DNA of 64,000 nucleotides, taken from assembly GCA_013350335.1 (NCBI GenBank), contig CM023535.1, positions 27,682,617 through 27,746,616 of the forward strand, read 5' to 3'. The translations under genes and the position numbers were made by a program. Origin of the DNA: Chimonanthus salicifolius (Eukaryota > Streptophyta > Magnoliopsida > Laurales > Calycanthaceae). Numbering within the stretch: the stretch's first letter is position 1; every line of letters starts with the position of its first letter. The notes below the pieces were generated by a model. It saw only the letters and a program-made list of their open reading frames with translations. It had not been told where the DNA came from and did not search any database. This document shows, one piece after another, positions 12,762 through 23,286 of this stretch.

Positions 12762-13584
12762 GGCTTCAAAGGATCGCTTTTCACCATGAATTTCCATCTG
12801 TGGAAGTGTCGGTAATTTTTTTTTGGATTTATCTCTTCTTTCTTTTTTCCAAAAAAATGGTAAAAAAAGTTTTTCTTGTCTTCCTTCTTTAAGCACTTAA
12901 AATTGGGCATAATTAGAATATGATTTGATAAAATCTACCACCACAATCGCGTTGAGAACGTGGGTTTTAGCTAAGGTGGTAAAATCAGATTTTTATTTTA
13001 ATAACAAAAAATCTCCTAATTTTCCAAAATTCACTTTTCATCAAAATGAACTGTCTATGTTTTCTAAATTTTGAATTCTATTTTATGGTGTTTTAAAATA
13101 TCAAATCAATATTTTAAAAATGTCAAATGTTTGGTTAAAACACAGATTGACTGTGATTCAAGTTTGTAAATCTTCGAATCGCTCGGTATTCGAAAAATCG
13201 GGGCTTTTAGATAATGCTCGCCTGAAAATTGTATTTCGGGTAAATGTCGAAAAAATTCAGAAATACCGCTGAGTAGAGTACTCAAAGACATAGAGTATGT
13301 GGAGTTTTTAATGTTCAATTATATCAACAGAGTGGTCTCATATCCTTTAATAGTTTTAAAGACACTATTCATAGATTTTCATGTAAAACGAAAGACATTA
13401 TGAAATGTCTAAAATGCCTTCCGAATTTCGTCAGGCTAGATCACTAAGCAAACGAGCTTCGATTGCGTCATATTTGATCTTTTTGGGAAGCTAATTATAT
13501 ATCATGTTAACCGGTTACAAAGCCAAATTAATGGTTCTAACAATTACTCATTATTCTAATTAAGGATCAAGTCCTAACAGATTT

Positions 13585-13625
13585 CTCGAGTCAGATCATA
13601 TTGGTCGAATTAAAACCCGACCCAA
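13585..13625. repeat. CCCGACCC repeat, right part
   Basis: Starts right after the GATTT duplication and contains CTCGAGTCAG and AAAACCCGACCCAAATTTC. It continues the repeat at 205-493, which supports the boundaries of the inserted LTR. Confidence 0.6.
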
Positions 13626-14291
13626 ATTTCACACCTACATGAAGTAATTTTTTTTATCCTTCCATTGAAGTTCCTTCTATTTATAATCTTATCATCTATT
13701 ATTACTCATATACGCATAGAATTTACCGTTCTTCCTTATGGAGAATTACCAACCGAATAATTCAATCATTTCACGCTCGTTTGGATCATCAAATAATTTA
13801 TTCATATGAAGGTATTTTCCATAAAAAAAGTTTGCTTTTTCTTGCATTGAACCCGACAAATTGTCTTGTACATCATCTAGAGATAATTTATACTTGTGTA
13901 CATGTGCCACATGTAGCAAGATAGAATTACCTGCTAAAAGAACCTAACAACGGCATTGCTTTTGTTTTCTTCTTTGATTTGTTTGGAATATTGGATTTTT
14001 GATGAATTTGAACCTATCCCAATGATGAAGTTGTTTAAAGCTATTTCATTTTTAATCACTCTACTAAATCAATTAGTTAATTAATATTAATATGAAATGC
14101 CAATTTAAAACTTCTTATCAACTTAATCATGGTTTAGTATTTTGGGTTTTGTGCACCTTAAATAATGATTCATTAATTTTTGTATATCATCTTTGAGGAC
14201 ATTTTTTTAGGGTGCCTATCCTAACACAAGTGTTATCTTTTAGGAGACACGAGTTTTAGTGAACTTTCCATTTTGCCCCTCATCTATCTGC
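13626..14291. other. Intergenic, nothing recognised
   Basis: AT-rich sequence with no supported gene, repeat boundary or domain. Confidence 0.5.
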
Positions 14292-14432
14292 AGAAATCGG
14301 TTCACTTTTCAGTGAATCGGTTCACTTATTGGTGCACCAGATAGGTGCACCTACCGGATCACTTGGAAATCGGTGCACCGATCAGATCATTTTACACATA
14401 AATCGATTCACTGAAAAAGAAAACCGATTTCT
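14292..14432. repeat. Imperfect inverted repeat (hairpin), MITE-like
   Basis: Two arms of about 34 bp (14292-14325 and 14399-14432) are inverted copies built on AGAAATCGG and CAGTGAATCG/CGATTCACTG. The central 73 bp contains further GGTGCACC palindromes. Weaker symmetry continues outward for some tens of bases. No clear target duplication was found, so it may be a MITE or part of a larger element. Confidence 0.55.
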
Positions 14433-15820
14433 ACAAATGGGATAAAGTTTCATTTTTTTATATATTTTTCCTTGAAAATCCATTATTCTTTTCATGTGAG
14501 TGAAGTCTGGGCTCGTCGTCATCACACATGTAATGGTTGAATACCTATCCACCGGCCATATTAATTAATACTTTAATTAAGGAGTAATCCTATCGATAAT
14601 TGCTTCATGTGCAATAACTTACACGTGGCAGAATGGTACGATGATTAGAAGACATGGGATCTGTTCGAATTGGCAGAAAGCAGTCAAGCCACAGTTGTTT
14701 TCTACAACTTAAAAAAAAAAAATCCACCGTAGTTTCTACAATTTTTTTTCAAATTCAACTACAGTTTCGAAGAAAATATAGGCAGATTAACTCACTATTT
14801 AAAATATGATTAGATTTAGGTTAAAATAGTTTGATATGATTTTAATGACTCCGATTAAAATCATATTTTGTGTAATTTAATCACTTAATTATTCAACTCA
14901 TATATACATATATAAATGTATTCATTGTTTTTATATCATTATCTGATATATTTTTAAAATTAAACTTTCTAGTGGTGAGGTCGTGTTTTAATAGAATTTA
15001 CTTGAATCCTTGGGGCCTAATAGGGTGGTATCTAAGAAGTGGAGTTAGCTCCATTTGAAAGGTATTTTATGGATAATGTTATTTTAAAAAAATTAGGTCT
15101 ATTGAATATCAAAAGTCATGATTTTCAAAGGCTCCAAAATCAACGGTAAAAATGGAGATAGTTTCATGGTGAGACAAACTCAGAATAGATTCAAATTGAG
15201 CAAGAAGGATAGGATAGGGTGTGTGGGAGGTAAGGCGTTTACATGGGACCCAACCCCACAGGAGGGTTCAAAATTTGTGTCGCCCATTTATTATGTATAT
15301 AGACTTAATTATAGAAAACCAAAATATGAATTGGATTGAAAAATAGTGGCCCATATTTATTAAATATGGTTGGGCTAAGATATGACTCTCTAAGCCTTAA
15401 CATTACCCACCTGTTCAAATTGTACCCTACTTGAATTGTAGTGATCGGAGCTAAGTTGTTTTCAGTTGTCCACACTTCAAATGTATTTGCTCTTATAAAG
15501 TATTGAAGAATGAGAAAAATAAAGTCATGAAATGCAAATATTACATTGAGTGGTAGATTAATTTTAAACGAAAGAGTTAGAAACAATGATATTAAATATA
15601 ATTTAAAAATAATTTCAATAAATGACAAAAAATGTTCTAAGGTAGTTTGGTCTTTCAACATGAAATTGAAATGTTACAAAGCTCAAGTATAAAAGGAAGA
15701 AATACACCATTGAAAATATAAAGAGAAGATATATAAAAAATTATAATAAATAATGAAATAACTTATTTTATCATTTATAAAAATGTTAATTAGAAAAGTA
15801 GAATTTGAAAAACTGTCTTT
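14433..15820. other. Intergenic, nothing recognised
   Basis: Short open frames at 15118-15339 (plus) and 15305-15661 (minus) show no family motif and have AT-rich composition. No gene is called. Confidence 0.5.
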
Positions 15821-15894
15821 AAAAAAATAGAACTTTGCCTGATTTTGAGAGTGATGGTCGAGCGAGGTGGGAGTGAGTGAGCGATGGCCGAGTG

Positions 15895-17871
15895 ATGGTG
15901 GAAGCAAGCAAGCGGAGTGATTTTGTAGGTATTCTGGAAGTGGAGGGCAACAGGCTCGACGGGAGAGAGCTGCGGGAGGATCAAGGAACAAAGGGTTGGC
16001 AGACACAGAAAGGGAGGAATCACCGGATCCATGGAGAAGACTCATCTATCACACTTTTTGTTGCTAATCTTCCAAGTTGGCAGGAAACAACTACTTTCGG
16101 GTGGCTTCAAGATCTCTTCCAACAATGGGGGATGGTTAATGATGTGTTTGTGCCAAAAAAGAAAGATACAACAGGAAGATCTTTTGCTTTTGTTAGAATG
16201 GCAAGAGGGAGCCAAGCAGAGAAAGCGGCGGTCGCTGTTAATGGTCGTGTTTGGGCTGGAAAAGAGCTTCAAGTAAATCCAACTTTGTTTAACATGAGGG
16301 ATGACAAGAAGACCTTCAAAAAGGGGCAAGGAAGGTACCCGAGAGAGGAATTTATTGCCGAGAAAAAAGTGGTAGGTCAAAGAAATAATCCTCAGGCGAA
16401 TGCAAATCTAGATGTAAGTGAAGGCAGGGATGTCAGGAACCCTCTCCTCAAGGACAAGCTCAACGGGGGGAAAGGTGGAAGATGGGTTGATTTGGTCAAG
16501 ATCAGTGGCCCGAAGGTGATTCCGCATATTCAAGATGGAGGCAGTTTTGCTTCCCCACCTCAGATGAAGGTGGACTTGACGGTGAACTCCAGGGACAAAG
16601 CGAAAATTCATGGCTGGCTTTCTAATGCAGTGCTTGTCTCTACGTCGGAGGAGACTTCTCGATCAGAAGTAATAAGAGCATTGGTTAAAGAGGGGCTGTC
16701 AGTTAGGCTATGTAGTTTGATTGGTGACAAACGATTCTTGGCTTCACTAGCTAACAATAAGGAAGTGAAAAAATGTTTGGCAATGAAACAAGGGATGGTC
16801 AGAATTGTTGGAGAGTGGCTGCCAGACATGTTTAGCCACAATAGACTGGTGTGGATTAGGTGTTTTGGTTTTCCGCTGGAAGGGTGGTCGGAGGATATTA
16901 TCACAGCTTTTGGGGAAAGGTTTGGTCAGTTACAGGAAATCCATTGGCGAAATCGAAATAAGGAGGATTGTTTTCTTCTTCATTTCTTGCTAGACATCGG
17001 GATTCAGGATATTATTCCACATACTGTTACGATCTGCATTAAAGGTAAACCATTCCCGGTGATGTTAAGGGAGGTGGTTTCGCCGGATGAAGGATCGGAA
17101 TCGAAGCCAGATGGCTCTGGTTCATCTTCAGGTGCAGATGGATCAGAGATGCAGCTGGGATCCAATCATGGTAGGCTGCCATGTGGCAATAATGCAGAGA
17201 AGTCAGAGGTAAGGGAGGCGGTAGAGTGTTTAGACAAAGATGGAGTGCAGGAGGGGTTTAACTTTGGGGAAGGGAGCCAGTTTAATGCATGCAGAGTTGG
17301 CACTGTTTCAAGTCCTCTCAATCAGTACGTTGGAGACATGCAAGGCAACATTTTAAATTGGCCAAAAGAAACGGCTCTGAAATCAGCCAGCTTGGGTCAG
17401 GGACATGCCTTCATTATTGGATGTGGCCCACGTTTGAACTTAAGCCAGCTCCCATCTCCTTTGGATTCTGGACTCTCGAGTTGGGTTGTGCATAACGGGC
17501 CAAATGCTAACTTTTTGGTGTTGTCAAACATATTACAAGGTCTGCAAGATGGAAGAGGTTCCCATTCTGCTCCTGTTTCGAAAGCCAATTTTTTCCCTAT
17601 CCCTCTTTGCAGTTCTTCTTTCGGCGTTGAAAGGAAAGTCGGCATTGAGGGTGGTGGTACTCGTTGGGTCGAACCCTCTTCTATTGCCGATGAGCTCTCC
17701 AGCTCGGAATCCATCTCCTATCCAGATCAGGGACAAATGAACAGAGTTCCAGAAATACCAGGTGCGCAGGAGATTGTGGAAGATTTTCAGAGAGGTCTTG
17801 GTGTCTCTTCTCCTCTCCTTGGGGATTTCTCTGATCTCCAAGTGGCTCGTTTTCGGTGGAAAATCTGGTGA
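15895..17871 (+). pseudogene. LINE ORF1 protein (RRM + DUF4283-like), shortened at the C-terminus
   Basis: A 658-codon open frame from the first in-frame ATG (15895); a TGA lies upstream at 15874. Residues 52-130 form an RNA recognition motif, with RNP2-like LFVANL and RNP1-like RSFAFVRM. Residues about 241-385 resemble the DUF4283 region of plant retroelement proteins (WLSNAVLV..., WIRCFGFPLEGW...). The rest is acidic and Ser/Gly-rich. No CCHC zinc knuckle was seen. In the family, ORF1 binds the element RNA. A C-terminal piece expected of such proteins (GRQLGFTFSSEKQALENLE) occurs in another frame at 17991-18272, so the frame was probably broken near 17870-17970. Confidence 0.85.
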
Positions 17872-17990
17872 ATTGGTTGGATTTCCTTTCTTTTCTTAAT
17901 CTGCAATCTCAGATGACTTTCTTGGAAAAATAGAAAATAGATTAAAAAAAAAATAAGGGAAAATCTATTTTAAAGGAGACTGATTGGGAT

Positions 17991-18268
17991 TTGGAGAACC
18001 TAAAAAAGAAAGGTTATTCGGTGGAAGACGGTAAAGAAATTTTGAAGGTTGGAAGACAATTGGGATTTACTTTTAGTAGTGAAAAGCAAGCTCTGGAAAA
18101 CCTAGAGAGATTGGAAGAAACCGACCTCTCTTCCTCAATTTCAGCTAGAAGTTCGGTCAGACAGAGACAATCTCTATCTTGTCAAGGGCCTCATCCTTGG
18201 TTCAAATTTTATTGTAAAAAGGGTGTAAAAAACTCATCTAGGTGTCTCAGGAGGCCATCGATTTCCCA
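17991..18268 (+). pseudogene. Displaced C-terminal end of LINE ORF1
   Basis: An open frame encodes ENLKKKGYSVEDGKEILKV then GRQLGFTFSSEKQALENLE, which resembles the C-terminal end of plant L1 ORF1 proteins. It is out of frame with 15895-17871 by a frameshift. The segment in between (17872-17990) includes an A-rich run where slippage is plausible. The ORF2 start follows at once. Confidence 0.5.
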
Positions 18269-19126
18269 ATGAAGATTCTAATTTGGAACGTCAGGGGGCT
18301 TGGACTCCAAGAAAAAAGGGAAGCTATAAGGAGGTTTATTAGAAAAAAAATGATTGATATGTTGCTCATTCATGAAACCAAAAGGGAGGATGTCTCAATT
18401 CAGTTAATTAGGGAGCTTTGGGGAGCAAGAGAATGTGGGAGTTTTTTTAAACCAACGGAAGGAAGGTCGGGTGGCTTGGTTACTTTGTGGAATCCCTCAA
18501 AATTAAAAGTTGAGGCAAAAAGAATGGACTCACGTTCAATTTCAATCAAAGGTGAATGGGTTGAAGAGGGAGTGGAAGTTTGCATCACAAATGTGTATGG
18601 GCTGAATGTGGAAGGGGAGAGGGACATTTTTTGGTCCCAGCTGGAAGACATTAAATTATGGGCTGCTACTAATTGGTGTGTTGGGAGAGATTTCAATGCA
18701 ATTAGATTCCTGTCAGAGAAAAAGGGGGGTAGGGGCTATACAAGAATAATAGAAGGCTTTTCTAGCTGTATTGAGAATTGTGAGCTGATTGATTTACCAC
18801 TTATCGGTGGGAGATTCACTTGGTCGAATGGACAAATGAGAGGAGCCTTAAACAGACTCGACAAATTCTTGATCTCGGCATGGTGGGAGTCCCTTTTCAT
18901 GGGGGCTAGCCAGGTTAAACTATTTTGTCCTGTTTTCGATCATTATCCGATTCTTTTTTATTCTGAGGAGATTGATTGGGGGACGAGACCTTTTAGATTC
19001 AACAAAGCTTGGCTGTTGGATCCTAACTTCATTAATCTATTAAAATCATGGTGGATTGAGTTCAATGTTTATGGTCGGGCCGGCTTTGTCTTATCCAAGA
19101 AGTTTAAAATGTTCAGTGGAAGATAA
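18269..19126 (+). pseudogene. LINE ORF2, endonuclease domain
   Basis: Starts at the ATG of MKILIWNVRGLG, the usual ORF2 opening of plant L1 elements. It is an AP-type endonuclease/exonuclease/phosphatase domain, which nicks target DNA in living elements. Motifs in order: WNVRGLG, LLIHETK (usual form LQETK), VGRDFNAI (usual GGDFNAI), GGRFTWSNGQ, NRLDKFL and FDHYPI (usual SDHYPI). The changes Q to H, G to R and S to F lie in or beside catalytic motifs and point to decay. The frame ends at a stop at 19124-19126; the next ORF2 segment runs in another frame from about 19110. Confidence 0.85.
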
Positions 19127-19500
19127 AAGAATGGGCAGCTTCTAAAGGAGGTAGTGTGTCTGAAAGAAAGGAGTTAGCTATAAAGGATCTTGAGCTCCTG
19201 GATAAGATTGAGGAAGAGAGGGATCTAGAGGAGGGTGAAATTACTACTAAGAAGGAAGCTACGTCTCTTTTGTGGAACTGTTTGAGGATAGAGGAGGTGG
19301 AGTGGAGACAAATGTCAAGGGTTTTGTGGTTAGAGGAGGGAGATAAAAATACCAAATTTTTCCACTCTTGTGCCTCAAACATGAATGCCATCAATAGTAT
19401 CCGATCAGTGGTGGTGGGGGGCAGACGTCTTTCTGATAAGACTAGGATTCGTGAAGCTGTGGTGAAGTTCTTCTCTGATATCTTTCGGTTAGATTCTGAG
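19127..19500 (+). pseudogene. LINE ORF2, linker between endonuclease and reverse transcriptase
   Basis: An open frame shifted by one relative to the endonuclease contains W-x2-LEEGDKNTKFFH, the standard linker motif of plant L1 ORF2 (WxxxGDxNTKFFH), then a VVKFFSDIFRLDSE stretch. The LINE protein stops matching near 19500, where foreign sequence begins. Confidence 0.8.
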
Positions 19501-20198
19501 CCTTCGCTTCCCTCTTCCAGTTCGGCACTGATTCCTCCTCTGCCTCTCTCTCCTTGTCCGTCGCCTTCGCCTGATGCTCCGGGTACCGTTTCTTCTCATT
19601 CTTAATCTTCTTTGTTTTCTATCATTTTTCGGTTTCTTTGTGTGTTGTCTATTTCTCGCTCTCAGGTTTGTGACAGTCAGCTGGGAGACCACCCCTTCTC
19701 ACCATCTGTGATTGATGCTGTGTTCAGTTCGTGGCGGAGATTTTTGGTGCCTTTTTCGGTGATACTTTCAGTTGATACTGATCTCTTGGAGCCCCATGAG
19801 TCTCTTTTTGGTGGACTTGTTCTTGATCTGGCATTGGATGTTTGGTCTACCTCTTTGATTTTTGATTTATCTTGCCTTAAAAGCTTCACAGTGTCGTCCA
19901 AGGCGGTCATTTCAGCATGTTGAGAAGATAGTTGCAAGTATCCACATATTCCTTTGGAAGCGGCGGCTTGGTTGAAGTTCATATCTTGGGAGGCCCAGGT
20001 ACTTTCGTCCCCTTTTTCTCCCCTGCACTCCATGTTGGGTTATGACTCTCGGGGAGTCTCTTCCCCCTCTAGGCTATTGAGTTGGTTGCTTTCTTCCCTC
20101 TATCTTATTTCTTCAACCCTTCCCTTCCCTAGGTTTTTTGGCTCTCCTTTTTCTATTCTAAGATCTGCCTCTAAGATTGAACCGAACCTCGTTAGTTC
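19500..20198. mobile_element. Unidentified 0.7-kb insertion in LINE ORF2
   Basis: The LINE protein is interrupted between FRLDSE and SMDGIKFSKIS. In related elements these are separated by only a few residues, so about 0.7 kb is extra. The insert is pyrimidine-rich on the plus strand. It holds a 118-codon open frame on the minus strand (19677-20033; hydrophilic, with SSQHAEMTALDDTVKLLR) and a plus frame of 103 codons (19612-19923). I recognise neither. No terminal inverted repeat, poly(A) or clear target duplication was found. Boundaries are approximate to 10-20 bp. It may be a captured exon or part of another transposon. Confidence 0.6.
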
Positions 20199-21712
20199 AT
20201 CCATGGATGGAATCAAGTTTTCTAAGATTAGTTAGCCGATGGCATTGTGGGTTGAGAGGGACTTTCCCTTGGAGGAAATTAGGGAGGCCTTGGAGAGCCT
20301 AAATGGAGACAAGACCCCTGACCTAGATGGTTTTAATTTCTCATTTTTCAAGGCCTGTTGGAGTTTTGTGGGCCCTGAGGTGCTGAGGTTCTTCAAGGAA
20401 TTCTTTTTGAAGGCATTATCAATAGGGGTTTAAAAAATTATTTCATAACCTTAATTTTGAAAAGAGAGGGACCTTCAGAACTTTCTCACTTCTGCCCTAT
20501 AAGTCTCGTGGGAAGTGTTTATAAGTTGTTGGCTAAGGTGCTAGCGGACAGACTGAAACAAGCATTACCAGATGTTATTGGCGATACTCAAGGTGCATTT
20601 ATCAAGGATAGACAAATCCTGGATGGAATCCTAATTGCCAATGAATTGGTCCATATGAGAAATAAAGAAAAGAAACCGGGCTTGCTCTTCAAGATTGATA
20701 TGGAGAAGGCTTATAACTGTGTAGACTGGTCCTTTGTGGGTTATCTTTTTGAGAAGATGGGTTTTGGCGATAGATGGCAAAAGTGGATGAAGGCTTGTGT
20801 GGAGGGTACGAGATATTCTATCCTAGTGAATGGTTCTCCTAGTGACCCAATTGATGCTAGTAGAGGGCTCAGGCAAAGGGACCTCTTGTCGCCCTTTATC
20901 TTTACAATGGTGGGCGAAAGTCTGAATAGGTTGGTCAAAAAGGTTAAGGAGATGGGTATTGTGAAGGGATTCGAGATTTGCCAAGGGGGGCCAGCTATTA
21001 CACATCTGCAATTCGCAGACGATACTCTATTTTTCTGCGATTATTGCAAAGAAGAAGTGTTGGGCTATCAGGCAATCTTAAGATGCTTTGAGTTGGTCTC
21101 GGGATAACAGATAAATTTAGGCAAGAGCACCCTCATAGGGGTTGGATCAAATGGACCAGAAGTCAAAGATTGTGCTGTAGAAGTGGGATGCAGGTTGGAC
21201 AAATTACCCTTTGTGTACCTAGGGCTGTTTGTTGGAGGTAACCCTAGATTCAAAACTTTTTGGGTACCGGTTATTGAAAAAATTGAAAAAAGGTTGGTGG
21301 GTTGGAGTAAGAAGTTTCTTTCTTTGGGGGGAAGAGTTACTCTTTTGAAATCTGTTCTATTGAATCTACCCACTTATTTCCTTTCCTTTTTTGAGATCCC
21401 GAAGGGGATAGCCAACATAGTGGAGAAACTTTTTAGGCACTTTCTTCGAGGGGATAGGGAGGAGAAGAGGAAAGTCCATCTTGTGGGTTGGCCGGAGGTC
21501 TCCTCACTAAATCTAAGGGTGGTTTGGGGCTTGTACCCATACATATGAGGAATGCGGCTTTACTTTGTAAATGGGGATGGTGTTTTGGAAGAGAGAAGAA
21601 TGCTTTGTGGGTCCATGTTTTGAAGGCTAAATATGGAACATCGGATATTAATGATTGGAACTTTGGAGATGAGGTGGATAAAACAGGGTCCCAAATCATA
21701 AAAGCTTGGTAG
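20199..21712 (+). pseudogene. LINE ORF2, reverse transcriptase domain
   Basis: Spread over three frames. Recognised in order: EEIREALESLNGDKTPDLDG, FCPISLVGSVYKLLAKVLA, DTQGAFIKDRQILDG, KIDMEKAYNCVDW (catalytic Asp present), SRGLRQRDLLSPF (usual SRGLRQGDPLSPF), FADDTLFF (catalytic FADD present), LPFVYLGL and LSLGGRVTLLKSVL. Stops occur at about 20232, 20431 and 21105, frames change near 20435 and 21500, and a TAG stands at 21710. In active elements this domain copies RNA at the nicked target. Confidence 0.92.
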
Positions 21713-22630
21713 TGGTTATGTAAAGGTAGGTCAGAAATTGGCAATGTCTTTAAAGGATATTTGCGCCATTTAGTGGGTAGAGGCAATCGAACTTTCTTTT
21801 AGGAAGATGTATGGTTGGGGGATAGAGCGTTGAGGGATTGCTTCCCTAGATTGTATAGAGCATCTATAAATCAGAAGGAGTTGATGATGGATGTCTTTCA
21901 GGCGAACAGTAGTGAGGAGCTTTGGCTTTCTGACTTTTGTAGAGCGCTCAGAGATTTTGAGGTGGCTAGCTTGGAAAATATCAAGGCTATGCTGAAAGAA
22001 TTTCCAATGGACTCGGAATGCAATGATGAGCTTATTTGGACAGGGAATTCCTCTGGGATTTTTTCTGTCAAATCTCTAGTGGAGTTAGCTTCCCAGGACT
22101 TGGTTGGGTCTGAAGTTCCTAAGACTCTCATTTGGAAAAGTTTAGCCCCACCTAGAGTTCAAATGTTTTTATGGTGTTGTGCAAAGCGGAAAGTGTTGAC
22201 AAGGGTGGAATTGAGGAATAGGGGTCTTATTAATTCGAAGGGAGATGTTAAGTGCCCCCTTTGTGAGTTGGCTGAGGAATCTATAGATCACCTCTTTGTC
22301 ACTTGTTTAGTGGTGTGGAGACTTTGGAGTAGTTTCTTGGATCTCTTAGGTGTTTCTTGGGTCTGTCCTGGATCTTGGGAGGGGGTTGTTCAATCGTGTT
22401 TTACCGCTGGAATGAGGTCAAGGAGAAAATGTGTTTGGAACACCATACCTGCTGTGGTCTTATGGTCCATTTGGAAGGAAAGGAATTTAAGGACATTTGA
22501 GGGGATTGGTAAGGAATTCAATGACTTGCTTCACATTACTAATGACGATTATGTTCGTGGCTGTGTGCTAATAAGGATTTTAGTGATTGCAAAGTTGGAG
22601 ACTTGTTTTTGTCTTGGGAGGGTTGCCTGA
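21713..22630 (+). pseudogene. LINE ORF2, zf-RVT zinc-binding region
   Basis: Carries GRGNRTFF-stop-EDVWLGD (a tryptophan codon changed to TAG near 21800), then PRVQMFLWCCAKRKVLTRVE and CPLCELAEESIDHLFVTC, the CxxC...HxxxxC pattern of the zf-RVT family that follows plant L1 reverse transcriptases, and WSIWKERNLRTFEG. A frameshift near 22605 separates it from the RNase H domain. Confidence 0.88.
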
Positions 22631-23106
22631 AGTCCCATCCTCGTAGGAGGAAGATTCGGGAGGTTTGGTCTCCTCCATTGCATGGCTTTTTAAAATTTAA
22701 TGTGGATGGTGCTTCGAGGGGTAAGTCTGGACCTGCTGGGATTGGTGGAGTTTTTAGAGATTATTTGGGCCACATTATTGTCATTTTCTCAGAATATATG
22801 GGGTCTTCGGAATCGAATGAGGCGAAACTTTTTAGCATTAGGAGAGCCTTAACTTTAGGTTTTGGTTTGGAGGAAGGTACTATAGTGATTGAAAGTGATT
22901 TATCCAACGCCATTAAATGGGCTAGTGGGGTGAAGCGTCCCTCGTGGATGCTTACCTCTTTGGTGAGGGAGATTAAGGTCTTGACTGCCAAAATGGAGGT
23001 GTCTTTTTCTCTCATCAGTCGAACAGCCAATGGGGTGGCGGATTTTTTTGCTAAAAATGGCATTGATGGAGCTATTCAGGGATCTTTTCATTTTTTGGAA
23101 GGATAG
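22603..23106 (+). pseudogene. LINE ORF2, C-terminal RNase H domain
   Basis: A type-I RNase H fold of the kind found at the end of some plant L1 ORF2 proteins: FNVDGAS (first Asp), SNEAKLFSIRRAL (Glu), IESDLSNAI (Asp), and SRTANGVADFFAK at the end, where many relatives have His before the ANxVAD stretch. The domain is intact in length but frame-shifted from the rest. The role in the family is RNA removal during cDNA synthesis. The paralogous fragment at 48000-48435 is more decayed. Confidence 0.9.
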
Positions 23107-23224
23107 TTATTCTTCTTGAGTGGTTTTGTATTGTGTTGATTTTAAGCTTATTGTTCTTACTTTGTGGTCTATCTCTCTTAGACTTTTTTCTTTTCTTTAC
23201 TTTTCTGTATTTTCTTCTTTTATT

Positions 23225-23256
23225 AATAAAATCTTCATTGTCACCGTAAAAAAAAA
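23225..23256 (+). terminator. LINE 3' end: AATAAA signal and A tail
   Basis: AATAAA at 23225-23230, then TCTTCATTGTCACCGT and an A run to 23256 that merges with the target duplication. A (TAA)n microsatellite follows at about 23267-23286. Confidence 0.75.
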
Positions 23257-23286
23257 TAGAATTTTGATAATAATAATAATAATAAA

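Larger units (their letters stand above)
494..13579 (-). mobile_element. Gypsy-type solo LTR, split by two later insertions
   Basis: The LTR starts TGTCACGC (494) and ends CCTAACA (13579), with a perfect 5-bp target duplication GATTT at 489-493 and 13580-13584. Its own sequence is 494-950, 3822-5327 and 12340-13579, about 3.2 kb once nested insertions are removed. Minus orientation is inferred: a TATAAATA box reads on the minus strand at 12754-12761, and the segment near 13450 (GAGCTTCGATTG) matches the conserved start of the other gypsy LTRs here. The segment at 3955 (a GGGATGTGAG-type stretch followed by AGCCCAACGAAG) matches the equivalent part of those LTRs at 1360 and 35180. No internal domain was found, so it is read as a solo LTR. 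Confidence 0.75.
15838..23249 (+). mobile_element. Full-length, inactive plant L1 LINE
   Basis: A 7.4-kb non-LTR element is flanked by a 17-bp target duplication, AAAAAAATAGAAYTTTG at 15821-15837 and 23250-23266, with one C/T difference. Order: short 5' leader, ORF1 (RRM plus DUF4283-like region), ORF2 (endonuclease, reverse transcriptase, zf-RVT zinc region, RNase H), AATAAA signal and A-rich tail. RNase H and an RRM in ORF1 are known features of one group of plant L1 elements (the BNR type). At least four frameshifts, several stops and one 0.7-kb insertion make it dead. The intact left end shows that the insertion was not truncated at its 5' end. Confidence 0.93.

Noticed and set aside
15118..15661. 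Open frames on both strands before the LINE
   Set aside because: No family motif, AT-rich and mutually overlapping; chance frames.
19581..19665. Intron within the insert in LINE ORF2
   Set aside because: GT...AG and pyrimidine bias fit, but no recognised exons flank it; kept only as a remark.
19500..20198. Pack-MULE or Helitron capture
   Set aside because: No terminal inverted repeats, 9-bp duplication or Helitron end hairpin could be seen.
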